This document shows positions 12,780 to 25,794 of a stretch of DNA of 64,000 nt, one piece after another. The notes beneath the pieces were generated by a model. That model did not search any database. It was not told the DNA's origin and was given only the letters and a program-made list of their open reading frames with translations. The DNA comes from Epiperipatus broadwayi (Eukaryota > Onychophora > Udeonychophora > Euonychophora > Peripatidae): the NCBI GenBank assembly GCA_028023455.1, contig JAQFVV010012509.1:2728001-2792000 (forward strand). Direction: 5' to 3'. A program made the position numbers and the translations under genes. The number at the start of each line of letters is the position of its first letter. The stretch's first letter is position 1.

Positions 12780-14430
12780 TTTAAGATCATTTACATGTTG
12801 GATCTCTAAAAATATCTTAATATCATTTGCATACCATAAAATATTTTTATTTATTTATAATAGATACAAGTCAGAGGTATAAATAACAAAAAGATTAGGA
12901 CTTAAAATACCGGCTTGGGGAATTCCATATGTATAAGCAGTCATAAAAGACTCTCCATTAATATATACATAATTCTTTCTATTAATAAGAATTTAAAAAT
13001 TTTAAGAGTGATTGATAAACCAATTTTGTTTGATTTCATTAATAAAATTTTATGATCTACTCTAGTGAAAGCTTTAGATAAATATAACTAAATAACATTT
13101 AAGTTTAGGGAGTCAGTAGCTTATATCATCTGATATATGTAGATAATTTGTTTATAATAAAATAGATCACCCGGCAGATTATACATGTAAGAAGGAATAA
13201 TACTTTTTAATTCATGTATACATTTATTATAAATTGTTTTCTTTTTCTAAGAATTTTGTGCAAATTGGCAATAATAAAATGTGTGTAAAATTATAGTTAT
13301 CGCCCTTCCCCCCATTTATAAATTGAGACATTTTGCAATTTTCCAGCAAGTAGGAAAAATAGAAATTTTTAAAGCTAAATATATGCTAATTAAAGCTCAA
13401 TATAATCTTTATAGATGAATATGGGTATATAGTCATGTGCACATACATCTTTTATTTTTTAAAAATCTAGAAGCATTTATAATCTCATCTACACTTATAT
13501 TAACGATATATTTTCTATAAGATTATTAACAAAATAGTAATTATGTGAACTTTCATAAAATCATCTGACTTAATATCAGTTATTGCTATAATTTTGGCCA
13601 TAAGATGTTCTTTCATGATATTCCAAATTTCGCTTGGATTATTACAAATATTATTTTGTATTTTCTCCATGTATAAGTAAAAATCCTCTTTATTATCAAA
13701 GATCGATAATTTTTAAAGTTATTTATTAAAACAATCTATCTCCATATTCTTGAATAGATTATAAAAATATCACTTTCTCTTTATACTAATGATAAACTTT
13801 CTAAAAAATCATTTAGGATAATTGAAGGAATTAATGGATTATTGTTGCTGATTTTGAGGCATCATTGCTGTACTTCTTCCCAGTTAACATTTTTAATTGC
13901 TATACCAGCCCTCTACCATAATTTCTTTTGTGAACAAACTAATTTCAAGCATTTTATGTTAATGATAATTCTATTTCAAGTGCTAAGGATCTTCAGTCAC
14001 AAGTGGATATTCACATTTTTTGGATACTAAATAATTGGCGATTATAGCTATTGTACAAATTGCTGATTTGTTTTAATTTCAAAAATTTAAATAGTGGGTT
14101 AAATGATTAAATGTAAAATTATTATTTTAATAAACAATGTTTTTATAATATGCAATATTTAAGTACTCCATAATTAATATTTTATATTTGTACCAAATAA
14201 GAAATTTCTCTTAATACTTCTAGATAATAGTTGAGAATTATTTAATTCAATTTCAATCAATTCCATATCAAATGAAAAGTCTGCAATGTGGGTAATCTTA
14301 CAAGTAACATACTTTTTGAAAATAACGAATACATCTTCACCTCTAAAAGCTATGATCCATATATCTAAAGACATTATATCTATCATCCAACAGTTCATCA
14401 TTATGGATATTCTCCTTTAACATGTTTCAG
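12780..14430 (-). pseudogene. Degraded CR1/jockey-type LINE (EN + RT relics)
   Basis: Read on the minus strand, several frames carry non-LTR retrotransposon motifs in the expected order. At about 14400-14200 there is an endonuclease-like block with GEDVFVIFKK and MELIEIEL. At about 13110-13030 there is the RT palm block LSKAFTRVDHKILL. At about 12960-12870 there is GIPQAGILSPNLFVIYTSDL, the counterpart of the usual GVPQGSxLxPxLFxxYINDL. At about 12840-12800 there is YANDIKIF, where the catalytic YADD has lost an Asp to Asn. Frameshifts and stops lie throughout, so it is long dead. The order EN then RT and the motif wording fit CR1, L2 or jockey clades; I cannot choose between them. Confidence 0.6.
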
Positions 14431-14506
14431 TTAAACATATAATTTTGTAATCTTCTGCAAATATTTAAAACATGTTTTAATTTGTATAATATTCTTAAAA
14501 CAGTAG

Positions 14507-14700
14507 CAAACTCTCCGTACAGTAGTGCCACCCAGTGCAAGCCTTAGTAATCAATCGATGCAAGAAGATTTGTGCATAAAATCCCTATCTAATGTTTACT
14601 CATCCAATATCCCCAGACTAGTTTCTAGCTTGTGGCTTTCATCAGTGAGGAACTTTGGATCTGAGAGCACTGCAACTAGATCTTAAGATCTAATGCAATC
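14507..14700 (+). repeat. Foldback element family, copy 1
   Basis: It begins caaactctccgtacagtagt and continues through gtgcataaaatccctatct, ccccagactagtttctagct and gtggctttcatcagtgagga. The same order of blocks occurs at 14947-15140 and, as the most complete copy, at 25064-25293. At the latter the far end is the reverse complement of this beginning, so the family has long terminal inverted repeats. It is non-coding. Confidence 0.7.
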
Positions 14701-14946
14701 CCCCAGCAGCCATCTCTTATCTTTTTAGTTAATTATAAAACTGAGAGTTCAAAGTGAAAACACAATAATGTTTTCAATCCAAGCTTATTCGCTTATATAG
14801 TCAACAGAACTGAACCCAGTTCAGTATCTATACATTTTGGTGTCTTTGGTTCTTTAATAATCAGTCACCATATCCCATGGGCAGGATTGGCATTTAACCA
14901 TTAAACATCACATAATCACCATTTCTTATACTCATTCAAGCTATTG

Positions 14947-15140
14947 AACAGTCACAAACTCCTTATACAGTAGTGTTACGCAATGCAAGCCATAATAATC
15001 TATATATGCAAGAAGATTTGTGTTCCAAATCTCCTAATCATCCAATATCCTCAGATTAGTTCCCAGATTGTGGCTTTTATCAGTGAAAAACTTTGGATCT
15101 GAATGCACTGCATCTAGATTTTATGATCTAATGTAATTGT
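14947..15140 (+). repeat. Foldback element family, copy 2
   Basis: A second, more diverged copy of the same unit lies about 440 bp downstream in the same orientation. It starts acaaactccttatacagtag and carries tgtggcttttatcagtgaaa. The spacer between the copies is also less AT-rich. The pair may be a segmental duplication or two insertions. Confidence 0.65.
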
Positions 15141-15149
15141 CATATATAT

Positions 15150-17230
15150 ATATTGAACCGGATTGGCATCCGATTCAAGGGTTGTTCTGCCAAAATGAAA
15201 AACTTTATTTTCATTAAGTTTCTAAAGTTAAAAGAAAAAAAAAATTTTAATTATTAAAAAAAGTATGTGTATTAAAACACCTACTCGTTTATAGATCGTT
15301 TTAATGTTTATAAAATTGTTTTTAAAATAGTTTTCTTCTACTGCTTGTTTTACCTTTTTTTAAAATCAATTTGATTAAAAAACAAGCTGGCTAGCTAATT
15401 TTTAACCATTGTAAACTCATTCTAAAAAGCAGAGATTTAATTGTGTTGTTTTTTTTTTTTTATATAATCCCTGGGTAGAATTCTTAGATTAGATTGAGCT
15501 GGAGATTAATATTTGCCCTGCCTTAGGCGTAGAATTCAACAAGTGTTTCGCGGGAAATGGAGCGAGGTATAAATAGCAATGAAAATTTGGAGAGTTAGTT
15601 ATTAATTATTCTTAACTAGACAAGCTGTTTCTCAAGTGAAAGTTCGTATTCCTTTACACACTTTGAGCAGCCCGTAGTGATCCAGAGTTTTGATAGCAGT
15701 TCGAACATTTAATTCCTGCTAAAAACTTATGATTATTAACAAACTTCGTTGCTGTATCAGATGTCAAAATCTACCGCTGAGTTTTGCCATTATCAGGATG
15801 TCTTGCTAATTCAACTAAAAAGACGAACTCACGCCTGTCAACTCTCCTCCAATCCTGCAATGAACACCTAAAATAAACAAAACCCTGCTGCCTCTACCTT
15901 GCCACTGTCAAAGGACATGAAAATGGACTAAAATAAACGTGCACACTCTACGCGAACTGTTCTAAACCGTAAGATAAATTTTTCTTTCATTCTTCCCAGG
16001 GTAAATTTCTTTTCATTAAATCTCCACTCAATCTAATTATAAATCTATTCATAAGTAATATTTAACCTCATATGTAATATTTGAGCGTGTGTCTTGGAAT
16101 TTTAGTTTTAAGATTCCAGGTTTGCTTTCAATTTTTGTTTATTGGAGAGTGACGAGTGAGTTTTTCTATTTTTATGCCTAACTTTTACTAAATGCTTTAG
16201 CAGTCATGTATATTTTGAATGCTTACCTGTAATTATTTTAGTAGCCCATAATTAATTTTAAATACTGTGTTTGCGCTTTTGCCAACCACCAAATCTTTTG
16301 GCTGGTGACTTTATTTTCATAGATTTCGTTTCTTATATCTCTGAAAGCGGAAACTATAATTGTTTTTGCTTTGTAATTTTATAAGTCGCCAGCAGGAAGA
16401 TAATATTTATCCCTTTTGTAAATTACAGGTGAGAGAGACTTTTGCTGCTAAAGTATTTATAGCTTTCATATTTTCGTACTCATGTGTATTCTCCGATATA
16501 TTTATTTTGTATAGCTTAAAATTTATCAGAGCGTGTAATCAGAACTTGTGTCATAAATTTAATTCTTAATTATAATTATTTGTAATTCATTTCCTTTAAT
16601 TGCTGGGGCAGACATAACTGGGTTTCTAATGATTTCTTGTCTACTATTGAGATCTTTAATTTTATTAGTTCTGGCCAACCATTTGGTTGGGGATTTGCCA
16701 GTTTTAATCATTTGTTTTCCTTTCATTTTTGATCATATTTTTCGGTTGTTCTTGAGATAAATCAATCACCTTTATTTTAAATGTAATAATAGGCGCAGCT
16801 TCTACTGACAAATGACATTCGTGGTCCAACCCCTTTTTCGGGCCTCGGAAAGCTCGCCGGCACAGGTTTCGTTGATTTATTTCAAGAATGTACTGTTTAA
16901 GTATCTGAAAGTGAAAACCAATGTTTGGGTGAATCCTCTGTTGAATGAAACTGCTTCCTCCCTTTAGAATTCGTTATTAAAAAGTCAGTAAGTCTGCCAG
17001 AGCATTGTGTTTAGTCTTTCTGGTACACGCCTGAGCAAATCCTATTTGTTAACTTATAAACTTTTCTTATAAGTTATTCTTTTCTGAATAAAATTTTTGA
17101 AATTTGTTTAAACTAAATTAATTTGGCTGAAGTTTGTCTTGGTGCTTTTGTTGCTCAATTGTCTAAACAATTTTAAGATCTCTTGTTTCTCCCTGAGTCT
17201 AGTCGGCGCAAACCATCATCCATTCTGATC
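15150..17230 (+). other. Less AT-rich block with TATA box and poly(A) signal; possible solo LTR
   Basis: The block opens with a short palindrome, gaaccggattggcatccg, near 15153. A good TATA box, gaggtataaatagc, lies at about 15565-15579. An AATAAA signal (gaataaaattttt) is near 17085, followed by a T/G-rich stretch. Base composition is clearly different from the flanks, with patches such as cctcggaaagctcgccggc near 16845. There is no long open frame. This layout (promoter, untranslated body, poly(A) signal) would suit a solo LTR or a non-coding transcription unit on the plus strand, antisense to NCOR. I could not fix TG...CA ends or a target duplication, so the class is open. Confidence 0.3.
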
Positions 17231-17234
17231 ACAG

Positions 17235-18365
17235 TAAGTAAATTTTCCATGTGATGTGATGTATTTGGCTTCTCCTTAAACGAAGTCAAGAATATCTCAG
17301 CAATTATGCCCAGATAAACCTGTTAGCCATTTTATTCTTCATTCCACACTCTTAAGTCTTCCCATATTCTGCCCAATCCCATTTCCACAACATAAACTTT
17401 GTCAACTCTATGGCCTTTACTAAATCCCCCTTATCTCTTCGCAAACCCAACATAAAAACTAATAACTCATTTTCTGTATAGTCACTTTGTTCATGTCTAT
17501 CCTCCCATAACTTCATTATCTGTACCCTTTCTGCTTTCAAGAATTTACATTCAATCAACAGGTGCCTAATATTTTCTATACCTTCCTTACACAATCTGCA
17601 CACTAAATTATCCATGGTTTTCCATTTACATGTATATTCTCTTGTTGCTAAAGATGCCGTTCGAGCCTTAAATAATAAACTACTTTCCTTACTATTATCA
17701 TAAATTAACTCGCATCCAATATTCCGTTTACTTCTATACATATTTAAACTCTTCTTACCTCCATACTAGTTCTCCATCTCTCCAACTCCCTATTTCCAAA
17801 ATAGGTTCTTCTTCTTCTCTTAGACGAATTTCCACTACTGCTAATACCTCCAGCTCTTCATTTTCAATTGCTTTATTTAATTCCAGCCACTTTTCTGGTC
17901 TCCTACCACCTTGCATATTCAAAAACCCAATTTTAACAATTTTTTCTTTCCTAACTATTCTTTTATAAATTCTTCTGATTCTTCTCCATTACGTTTATAA
18001 CAAACTTTCTTACCATTAATCTTACAAAACCCTTCCCTCTCCACATCTACATTTATATCTAAATCAACCATCTTTTGCTTATTTCTTATATCCCCTCCAT
18101 TCGTCTTGTTTTTGATAATATTACAATTTAAAAGCCCACCCCCCTTTAAAAGTTTCCCGAATTATATTCTTTAAATATCAAACTCCCTAAAACTTCACTT
18201 CCTTGTTTTCCTAAGTGCAATTCATCTCTACTATATAACTCCCTCTTTCCAATAAACCAATCCCATACATCCACAAACACAACATTATTTCTCTCACACA
18301 ATTTTTTTCACTCTCTCATTTATAGAACATGCTTTATCTAACAAATACTTCCAGATACGTAGTTA
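17235..18365 (-). pseudogene. LINE remnant: SGNH-like, EN start and C-terminal zinc-finger region
   Basis: Minus-strand frames give, in order, an SGNH/esterase-like stretch near 18290-18160 (NNVVFVDVWDWF, then DELHLGKQGSEVLGSLIF), then, with frameshifts, the start of an endonuclease domain near 17940-17800. Last is an intact 129-codon frame at 17741-17352. That frame holds FKARTASLATREY, then C-x2-C and H-x4-C spacing (CRLCKEGIENIRHLLIEC), the gag-knuckle-like finger after the RT of many invertebrate LINEs. The reverse transcriptase core between them is missing, so this copy has a large internal deletion. Esterase-like domains are known in ORF1 or the N-terminus of CR1/L2-type LINEs. Family placement is approximate. 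Confidence 0.55.
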
Positions 18366-18385
18366 TCTGGTGGCGCCCACTGTGT

Positions 18386-19100
18386 CAGAATGGATTGAGT
18401 GTTCGGTATAATATATTGTAACAGAATAAAAATGTGGGCCATGAAAGAATCGTTCTGGTTTAATAATGCCCCAAGAATTGTGGTGCCATTTGTAACAGAA
18501 TAAAAATAATGAACTGAACCAAGGTGATCATCAACTTGACACTTAATTCAACCTTTTATAGAGCCATGAGTATGGATGTCATTTGTAATGGAATGTAAAT
18601 GTGCTAAGCTCTTATTTAACAGCACCACAGATTTAAACAATATTTGTAACATATAAACCCAATGTTTTAAATTGTTCTAAAAAAATGGGTGCTATTTGTA
18701 ACAAACTGGAAATATTATAACCAAACATCACCATATAAAGTGGAATATGTTTCTATTAAACAAACCACTTATAATAAAATAAACACAATTACAAAAGATG
18801 AGGAAGATAAACTTTAATGTTCTTCATGAATTAAAATGCTATTTATAATAATATAAACTTATCCCAAACATTCAATCCTATTTGTATCTATAAGCAAAAT
18901 GATTCATAAATGGATAAAATAATACTCTTAATATGCCCTATGAATTTAGAAGCTATTTATAACAAAATGAGAATTATAAGAATAAAAACAAGAATTTTAA
19001 CATAACCTTCAAACTTAAAATACCAATGTTATCAAAATAAAGTATAACTCAATAGTTGATCTCTAATTATAACAAATAAAGTAAAAACAATGGTAACTCA
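18386..19100 (-). repeat. Decayed tandem array of LTR-end/PBS-like units
   Basis: On the minus strand a unit of about 60-85 bp recurs at least eight times. Its core is TTTATTCTGTTACAAATGGC followed by ACC and a weaker GGGGCATTATTAA-like tail. Cores are seen near 18420, 18500, 18585, 18645, 18705, 18850 and 18960, with weaker ones beyond. Conservation falls leftwards on the minus strand (towards higher coordinates). At the conserved end the array abuts gtgggcgccacc (18369-18382, minus). TTACA followed closely by TGGCRCC resembles the junction of an LTR end with a primer-binding site. See the comparison with 30071-30294. Confidence 0.5.
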
Positions 19101-21011
19101 GCAATGCGATTTCATTAATATTAATATATCCTTATTGATTAATCCGATTGCAATAAAATTGAATATTTGATAATGATATCAAGGTTTTATTATCTGTAAA
19201 TTTATGCACATTAATCTATCCTTAATAAGTATATAAAACTTTCTCTTCTAAAATCCTATAAATTCATAACATTAAATCGTAAATAAAATAAAATACCGTA
19301 ATATTATACTATAATAAAATATAATGCATAAAATAAACGAATCTAGCATATATTACCACCTTAACCAACTTATACTAATATAAAATAAACTCAACCCTTT
19401 AAATAACCTCAAAATCTACAATATCCAATTATAACAATATGAAATAAATGATGGATTCTCATTTGATGTTATTCAAATATGATTAGCAAATCACAACAAA
19501 TTATTATTCAATCTAACAAAACTAAATTATTCAAATTTTAAATTATAATTATCATACTGTATAATCTTTTGTGCATTATGTTATAATTACAAATTTGATA
19601 ATTTAGTTTTATTAGGATCAAATGTCAATATTAAAACCTAGTACGTAAACTAAATTTGCAATCTTCACCAATGAACCTCAAATATAATTAAAGCAAATCA
19701 CTTTAGGTAATATATTTTAAATATCAATTTTGATATATACAATTACCAATTTCATAATATAAGATTATCATCTTTGTAACTAAATACTAACTTAACATAA
19801 TGTTCATCCAATAAATAATAATTTAAATGAACACGTGAATATCTAATTATAATTATTTTTATTTATCTTACTCATTTCAGATCTAAATTTCTATCCTAAC
19901 ATAACTGTTATACTTAACTACCAAAATGATTATAATAACTTCTAATTACTTATTAAATATCTAATAATATCTAATCAATTAATTTATTACAATATAAAAA
20001 TCCATGCCTGATCCAAATAACAAAATATTAAATTCACTACAATGAAAATATGTGATTGTACATGCTTGCCAATCCTATGGTTTAACTTCCAAACTATTTT
20101 ACTACTATTTATAATGAATTATGTGATATAAATCAATATGTGAATATAATCTTATCAAAATACTAGTAACCAATAAATTTGTGTTGTAAAATTGAATGAC
20201 AACTAAGCAAGTTTGCTAGTTTTAAATTAATTCAAAATTTACTAACAATGAATATAAATTTAAAAAAATATATGACAAATAAATTATAAACATTTAATAT
20301 ATATATATGATCTAATTATATATATTACAATATGTTCAGTATTGAAATTTATTTTTAAATAAACAGGTGATTATACATTGAACTTCATCTATAAAATTAC
20401 TTAACCTGAAATATGTATCTCTATCTAATACAAAATATGTTGTAATATATATACTTTTCAAAATACAAGAGTCAATGACATTCCTAACCTTTAAAAAAAA
20501 AAGTTAATTGAAATAAAATATAATAAACATGAGTCTATCTGGTCATTTGCATTATTTTAATGGAATAAAAAAAATAAATATTTGCTACTGTATAGTTCTT
20601 TTAGATTCTTAATATTTACAAGTTATATATTCAAAAGTAATTTATAATCAATGAATAAAAAGATATTTTGTAATTAAAATTATAATTATTACACTATAAA
20701 ATATAAATTTGAATTCAATAAAACTTAACTCTTTTATATTCCATGCATATAAAATAAATCTTTAAATTAACTTAAAATATCATTTATATCAATAAATACT
20801 ATACAAATATATATCTAAAAAAATAATAATAGATGTTAGCAAATGACCTGATTAATCATTCTCCAGTATGACACTTCAAAGTAATACCACAGTTCCAATA
20901 TCTATTTCTTAAAATTATAATTTGATGATACTTTATTACTCCAGAGAAGGTAGAAATATTATGAAAAGTCATTCAATATATGAAACATTTTAATTTCGAT
21001 ATTTTCCAAAT

Positions 21012-21190
21012 ATCCATACTATCCTTTCATTTAAAAGGTATTTGATTTATATGACATTACAAGTGTACAAGCGCCAGTTTCCATCCACGATGATACAATG
21101 TAAATATCCTTTCATTTAGTAAGAATTTAATTTATAAGATATTGTAAGTGAACAGATGTCAGTTTCCGTCCATGACGATGCAATGCAAAA
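21012..21190 (+). repeat. Two-copy tandem repeat (about 90 bp)
   Basis: Both copies start tatcctttcattta and contain cagtttccatccacgatgat (first) or cagtttccgtccatgacgat (second), then acaatg/gcaatg. They are adjacent and in the same orientation, differing at many positions, so the duplication is old. Confidence 0.7.
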
Positions 21191-22232
21191 TAAACCAATT
21201 TATATCCTGTATTGAAATAATTCATCAATCTCACAAAACTATGTTAACAGATAAAAATAATTCTTATATATATTTTCATGTCGTTAGCATTTTTATCACA
21301 TTACTAAAGCATATGTAATATTCATTTTTTGCAAAAAAATATTCATTTGGTTTTTTAATGCACTGAATTACTTTTCATTCTTTTAATAAATTATTGTTCC
21401 CTACAAATTCTCGATAAGTTTATGCAGCCTTCTGGATGAATATTACTTTTCTTACCCCATCATCTTATATAAGTAATAATCAAATATTTTTAAAATAAAA
21501 ATAAACATTATATGAACAAACTTAGGTTCACTTCTATTGAAGGCAAGATGTAAGAGTGTGTTTAAACTGTTCAGTTCTATTTATAATCTTTTCGATTGAT
21601 GTCAGAAAAACTATTGTAATGCTCTTCACTAACTCTTCTGTTAAATTTATCCAGCATTCCACAAATAAAAACTTATTATACAATAATAATAACAAGATTA
21701 AAAAAATAAATATTTCATAATTATTATATAACATTTACATTTTTAAAATTACAAATAATATTCTTTTACTCCAACATAAACTAAACAATTTAGACTACAT
21801 TACATTGGAAAAATATTGTATACATATCATTCCAATATAATATTAGACATATTATACAAATAAAATAACAAACATACTTAAGACAAATGTGTATTATTTG
21901 TAATCTACCATCTATGAAAAAAATAATCAAAGTATATATAATAATGAAAAAAAAAATTTTAATCAAATTTATAAACTTTATTAGTCACATGTGATTTTAA
22001 AAATGAATAAAATCAATTCATAAATTTTATACTATAATCAATAATAAACTTTTATTGTTTCAATATTGTCATAGTAACATATTCCAATGCTACCATGTTA
22101 ATATATTCACTATTAAAAAAAAAATTTTTTTTTTTACAATTGACATTTCACTACATATTTAAAATTTATTTCAAATTTCAGTTGGCACAATATATATCTT
22201 CATATGTAAACGAAATAACTAAATATATCTAT

Positions 22233-22368
22233 GTATAATTTATTGAAAATATATATAAAAATATGTATGAACCAATGTTTCAATCAGGCCACAATATTTG
22301 TTACCCAGTTGATGACCAGAGTGATCTGGTCGAAACATTGTTTTATATATATATTCAATAAATTATAC
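22233..22368. repeat. Hairpin (MITE-like) element
   Basis: The left arm at 22233-22281 begins gtataatttattga and ends accaatgtttc. It is inverted with the right arm at 22332-22368, which begins gaaacattg and ends tcaataaattatac. The central spacer is about 50 bp. No coding content. Confidence 0.7.
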
Positions 22369-22675
22369 ACAAATGTACCTGGATAATTTTTCCTTTTATA
22401 TCTGTAGCCTGTGAAAATCTTTAATATTTTCACATGTGCATGAACATATATGTGTGTGTGTATAATGCTATGAAATATAAAAATCTAAAAAATATTTTTT
22501 TTTATTAATTTCTAATATTTTATTTAATATTTCTTTGAATCACAAAAAACTGAAATTATGGATATTGGGAGAAAGCAGAAAGAAAGAAATATTGTGTAAT
22601 TTTTAATTTTAAAAAAAAAAAAAATTTGTATTACATTAATATATGTGGAATAGAAGTTTAAAGCCATAAAAAATA

Positions 22676-22824
22676 TGTAATAAGAGAAATAAATAATAAA
22701 TATGGCTACAGTAAGATTACCTAAATTTGTTTATTAATCTGCTGAAGTTAACTCAGCAGATTAATAACATTTTTTTTTAAAACTTACTTTGGCCATATTT
22801 ATTATTTATTTCACTATTACATTT
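22676..22824. repeat. Double hairpin element
   Basis: The outer arms at 22676-22706 and 22791-22824 (ggccatatttattatttatt on the right) are reverse complements. A second perfect hairpin, attaatctgctgagtt-like arms around gaagttaactc, sits inside at 22733-22765. It is a nested foldback element. Confidence 0.7.
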
Positions 22825-25063
22825 GTATATTAAAGTATATATTCTTTAATTAGAGGTATCTAAAAACATTTCAATGTTATTATAAAACCCATTATTTAAA
22901 ACTTTGTACTTTCATTTGTAGAAATTAAAATTTAAATAATAAAAATAGTATTTAGAGTATGTAAAGTTAAACATTTCATTTGTGAATTTCCAATATGGAT
23001 GAATAAGAACATTATATAATAAAAAATTATTTTATAATGGCCTATAGAGGATATTTTTAGTATTCAATTTATTACTATACAAAAAATTAAAAACAATAGT
23101 AGCATGTCATAGTCATGGAAAAAATTAGGCAAAACAACCATAAGTAGAATTTTTTTGTAATGGAAAACAAAAAAAAAAAAAATAGTGAATAGAAAAATAT
23201 AAACACATATAAATTTAGAGCATAATAAACTATACATTTTATAAATTTTTTGTTTTTATAACTCAAAATATTTATAGTTCAAGGCAACAGAGTGTAACCA
23301 AGTGATATCTCTCAAATATTGTTGATGGCAATCTGCCATTGCTTATCAAATCCCTATCTATATTTGGAACATAAAGAGCAACCAAATCTGAGGCTTATTT
23401 GTTTTTTGCTCTTAATACTGTAAAATCAAAAAAGGTCGCAATTTTATCTTCCAAATTAATTTTTAATTCTCTTCCTGAAAATTAAATAATTTCAGATTAA
23501 AAAAAAAAAAAATTAGAAAAAAATATTTCAATAAGTAAATCTTTTATTTAAATAAACATTTTTCAAATTTAGATAAATTTTTTATCAGTTGTAAATAATC
23601 TTTCTTTTTTTGTGTGTGAGATAAATAAAATTTACTATCAAATCAATTTTGGAGATTGTGCTTTATAAAAAAAAAAGCTCTAAATAACAGGCTTAAGCTG
23701 AGGGTTTTTGTTTTTTCATCTAAAAAGATTAGCGCAACAAAACAATTACTTAATTTTTACCAAATTATTAGCAAAAAAAAATAGCATCCAACAAATAACA
23801 TTCCATTTTGTTTTAAGAGAAGTGTTCCCTGAAATAAGGTACTAACTATAATTCAATTTACAATTAAGCATTTAAAAATACAGTTAATTTTTTTAACTTG
23901 TTCAAGCACTATACCGCCAGTTTTCCATTTAAGTAAACCTGTCCTATATAAATTTTGATTTACGTAAACAATTATTAGCAAATACAAAATGTAAATCATA
24001 TAATATATAACTCAATACAGTCTTCTTTCTTCTGTTCTGCACTGAGTAAACATTTTTGTGATATATAAGTGCTTATTTTCATTCGTTAATATTTATATAT
24101 TCTACGACAAGACCAATAATAAACATGCATTTGAAAGAGTAATCAGATTTCTGTAAAATTTAACTTATGCAAATAGTTGCAGAAGAGATAACTATTGCAT
24201 GTGGTCCCTATTTCAATTAAATCACACAAGAAAAATTTAATGAAAGCTCAGTTAATGTAATAGTTTCAAAAGTTTATGCAATATAACTTAAAAAATTAAA
24301 ATAAAATAGATTTAAACTAAAGATTGTTTTTTTGTTTTTGTTTGTTTTTTTAAAAAAGAAATATTAAATAAATTCTTAATTAAATATATTATTTTAATTA
24401 AAATTTTTCTTTACCTTTCTTCTTCAGATGCTGTCAAATATTTCATATGCATAAAACATTTTTAGCATTTGTAAAAATACTCCTGTGAATTTTTAGGTTG
24501 TATATAATCTATTTTTTATAAATAAATAAAAAAAATTGTACACAGCTTTTATAATTACATAGAAGTATACATAACACATTTATTTGAACATATTTTAGAT
24601 TCGTTTGTGTATACATTAGCTTGCTGTTACGATTAACATCATTTTGAAATTTCAACTGGATTCCCATTATGATTATTCACATAATAGAAGTTATTCATGG
24701 CTATTGCAGAGACATAACATCCTTGGCTAATTTATACTATCCAGAGGTGGTTGGAGAGTTTCAACTGAAACATTTGTTCACATCTTTTACAAGTAAAAAT
24801 CTTTGCTATAATATATATATATATAAAATAAAAACATTGTACAAAGGCAATTCCTTTCAGCATGATTCAATATTGTCCTTTTATTTAATGTATAATTTTT
24901 AAAGAAATATTGAATACCATTTTATTAAACAAAAAACTTAAGTAAGATTTATTAATTCAGAAATAATTTTTATATTTTTTTATAAACCAAAATATTTGCA
25001 AAAAAATATACAGTATTACAACGAATATAAGACATACTTTTTTTCCAAATTTTGAACCCATAA

Positions 25064-25293
25064 AAGCCAGAGTAATCAGTGGATGCCAGAAAACTTGTGC
25101 ATAAAATCCCTATCTAGTGCCTACACATCCAATATCCCCAGACTAGTTTCTAGCTTGTGGCTTTCATCAGTGAAGAGCCTTGGATTTGAGAGCACTGTAC
25201 GTAGATTTTATGCCCAAGCCTTCTGGCATCCTTTGATTACTCTGACTTGCATTGAGTGGCACTACCGTATGGAGAGTTCTGCCTGTTTTAATA
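25064..25293 (+). repeat. Foldback element family, most complete copy
   Basis: The left part reads gccagagtaatcagtggatg, then the shared core (aaaatccctatct, ccccagactagtttctagct). The right part, ggcatcctttgattactctg then cttgcattgagtggcactac and cgtatggagagtt, is the reverse complement of the family's start as seen at 14507. So the element has long imperfect terminal inverted repeats around an internal core of about 130 bp. The outer left TIR is lost here. Relatives in the window: 11812, 14507, 14947 and 58163. Confidence 0.75.
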
Positions 25294-25794
25294 ACAGTTA
25301 TGAGCAAGCATAAGAAATGGTGATCATGTGTAAGTTTATAAGTAATTGTGATGTAAATAAAGCAGTAATTATCAAAAATTTAAAATGCAAAAACTATCTT
25401 ATAAAAAGATCTTTTTATTTTCAGCTAATAACAAAAAAAAAAAAAAAAATCTAAATAGAAACTCTTTCTTTTCTCCATAATCCAATTCATTTTTATTATG
25501 ACTGAATCTTGTATGACTGTGACAACATGCTGGCATTCAAAAATTAGTTTGCCATTAATAGAAAGGAAACTATGTGATTCTTCACTAAGCCCTTAGAAAA
25601 ACTAAAAAGAGCAAATCCATAAAGGCCCATACATGTTCTTAGCAACTGTTATTACTATATGAATGCTTACATAAAGTTGTCGCAATAAGAATAAACCAGA
25701 AAAATTAGCATACCTGTTTTCACTTCTGAGGGTAAGATCAAGAAAACAGAATGGTTTTCTATTCCTTCTCAAGTATAAATATATATATATATAT

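Larger units (their letters stand above)
19100..25060. other. AT-rich intron with scattered hairpin elements
   Basis: Almost 6 kb of strongly AT-rich sequence. It holds a weak inverted repeat at about 19510-19620, the tandem pair at 21012-21190, and two hairpin elements at 22233-22368 and 22676-22824. No exon with coherent splice sites was found. A minus-strand peptide-like stretch near 23400-23280 (VALYVPNIDRDL) is open but unassignable. Confidence 0.5.

Noticed and set aside
13842-14030. 62-codon plus-strand frame
   Set aside because: It lies antisense within the decayed minus-strand LINE and has no motif of its own.
23280-23400. Minus-strand peptide-like stretch (VALYVPNIDRDLISNGRLP)
   Set aside because: Open over only 40 codons, no motif I can assign and no partner domain nearby.
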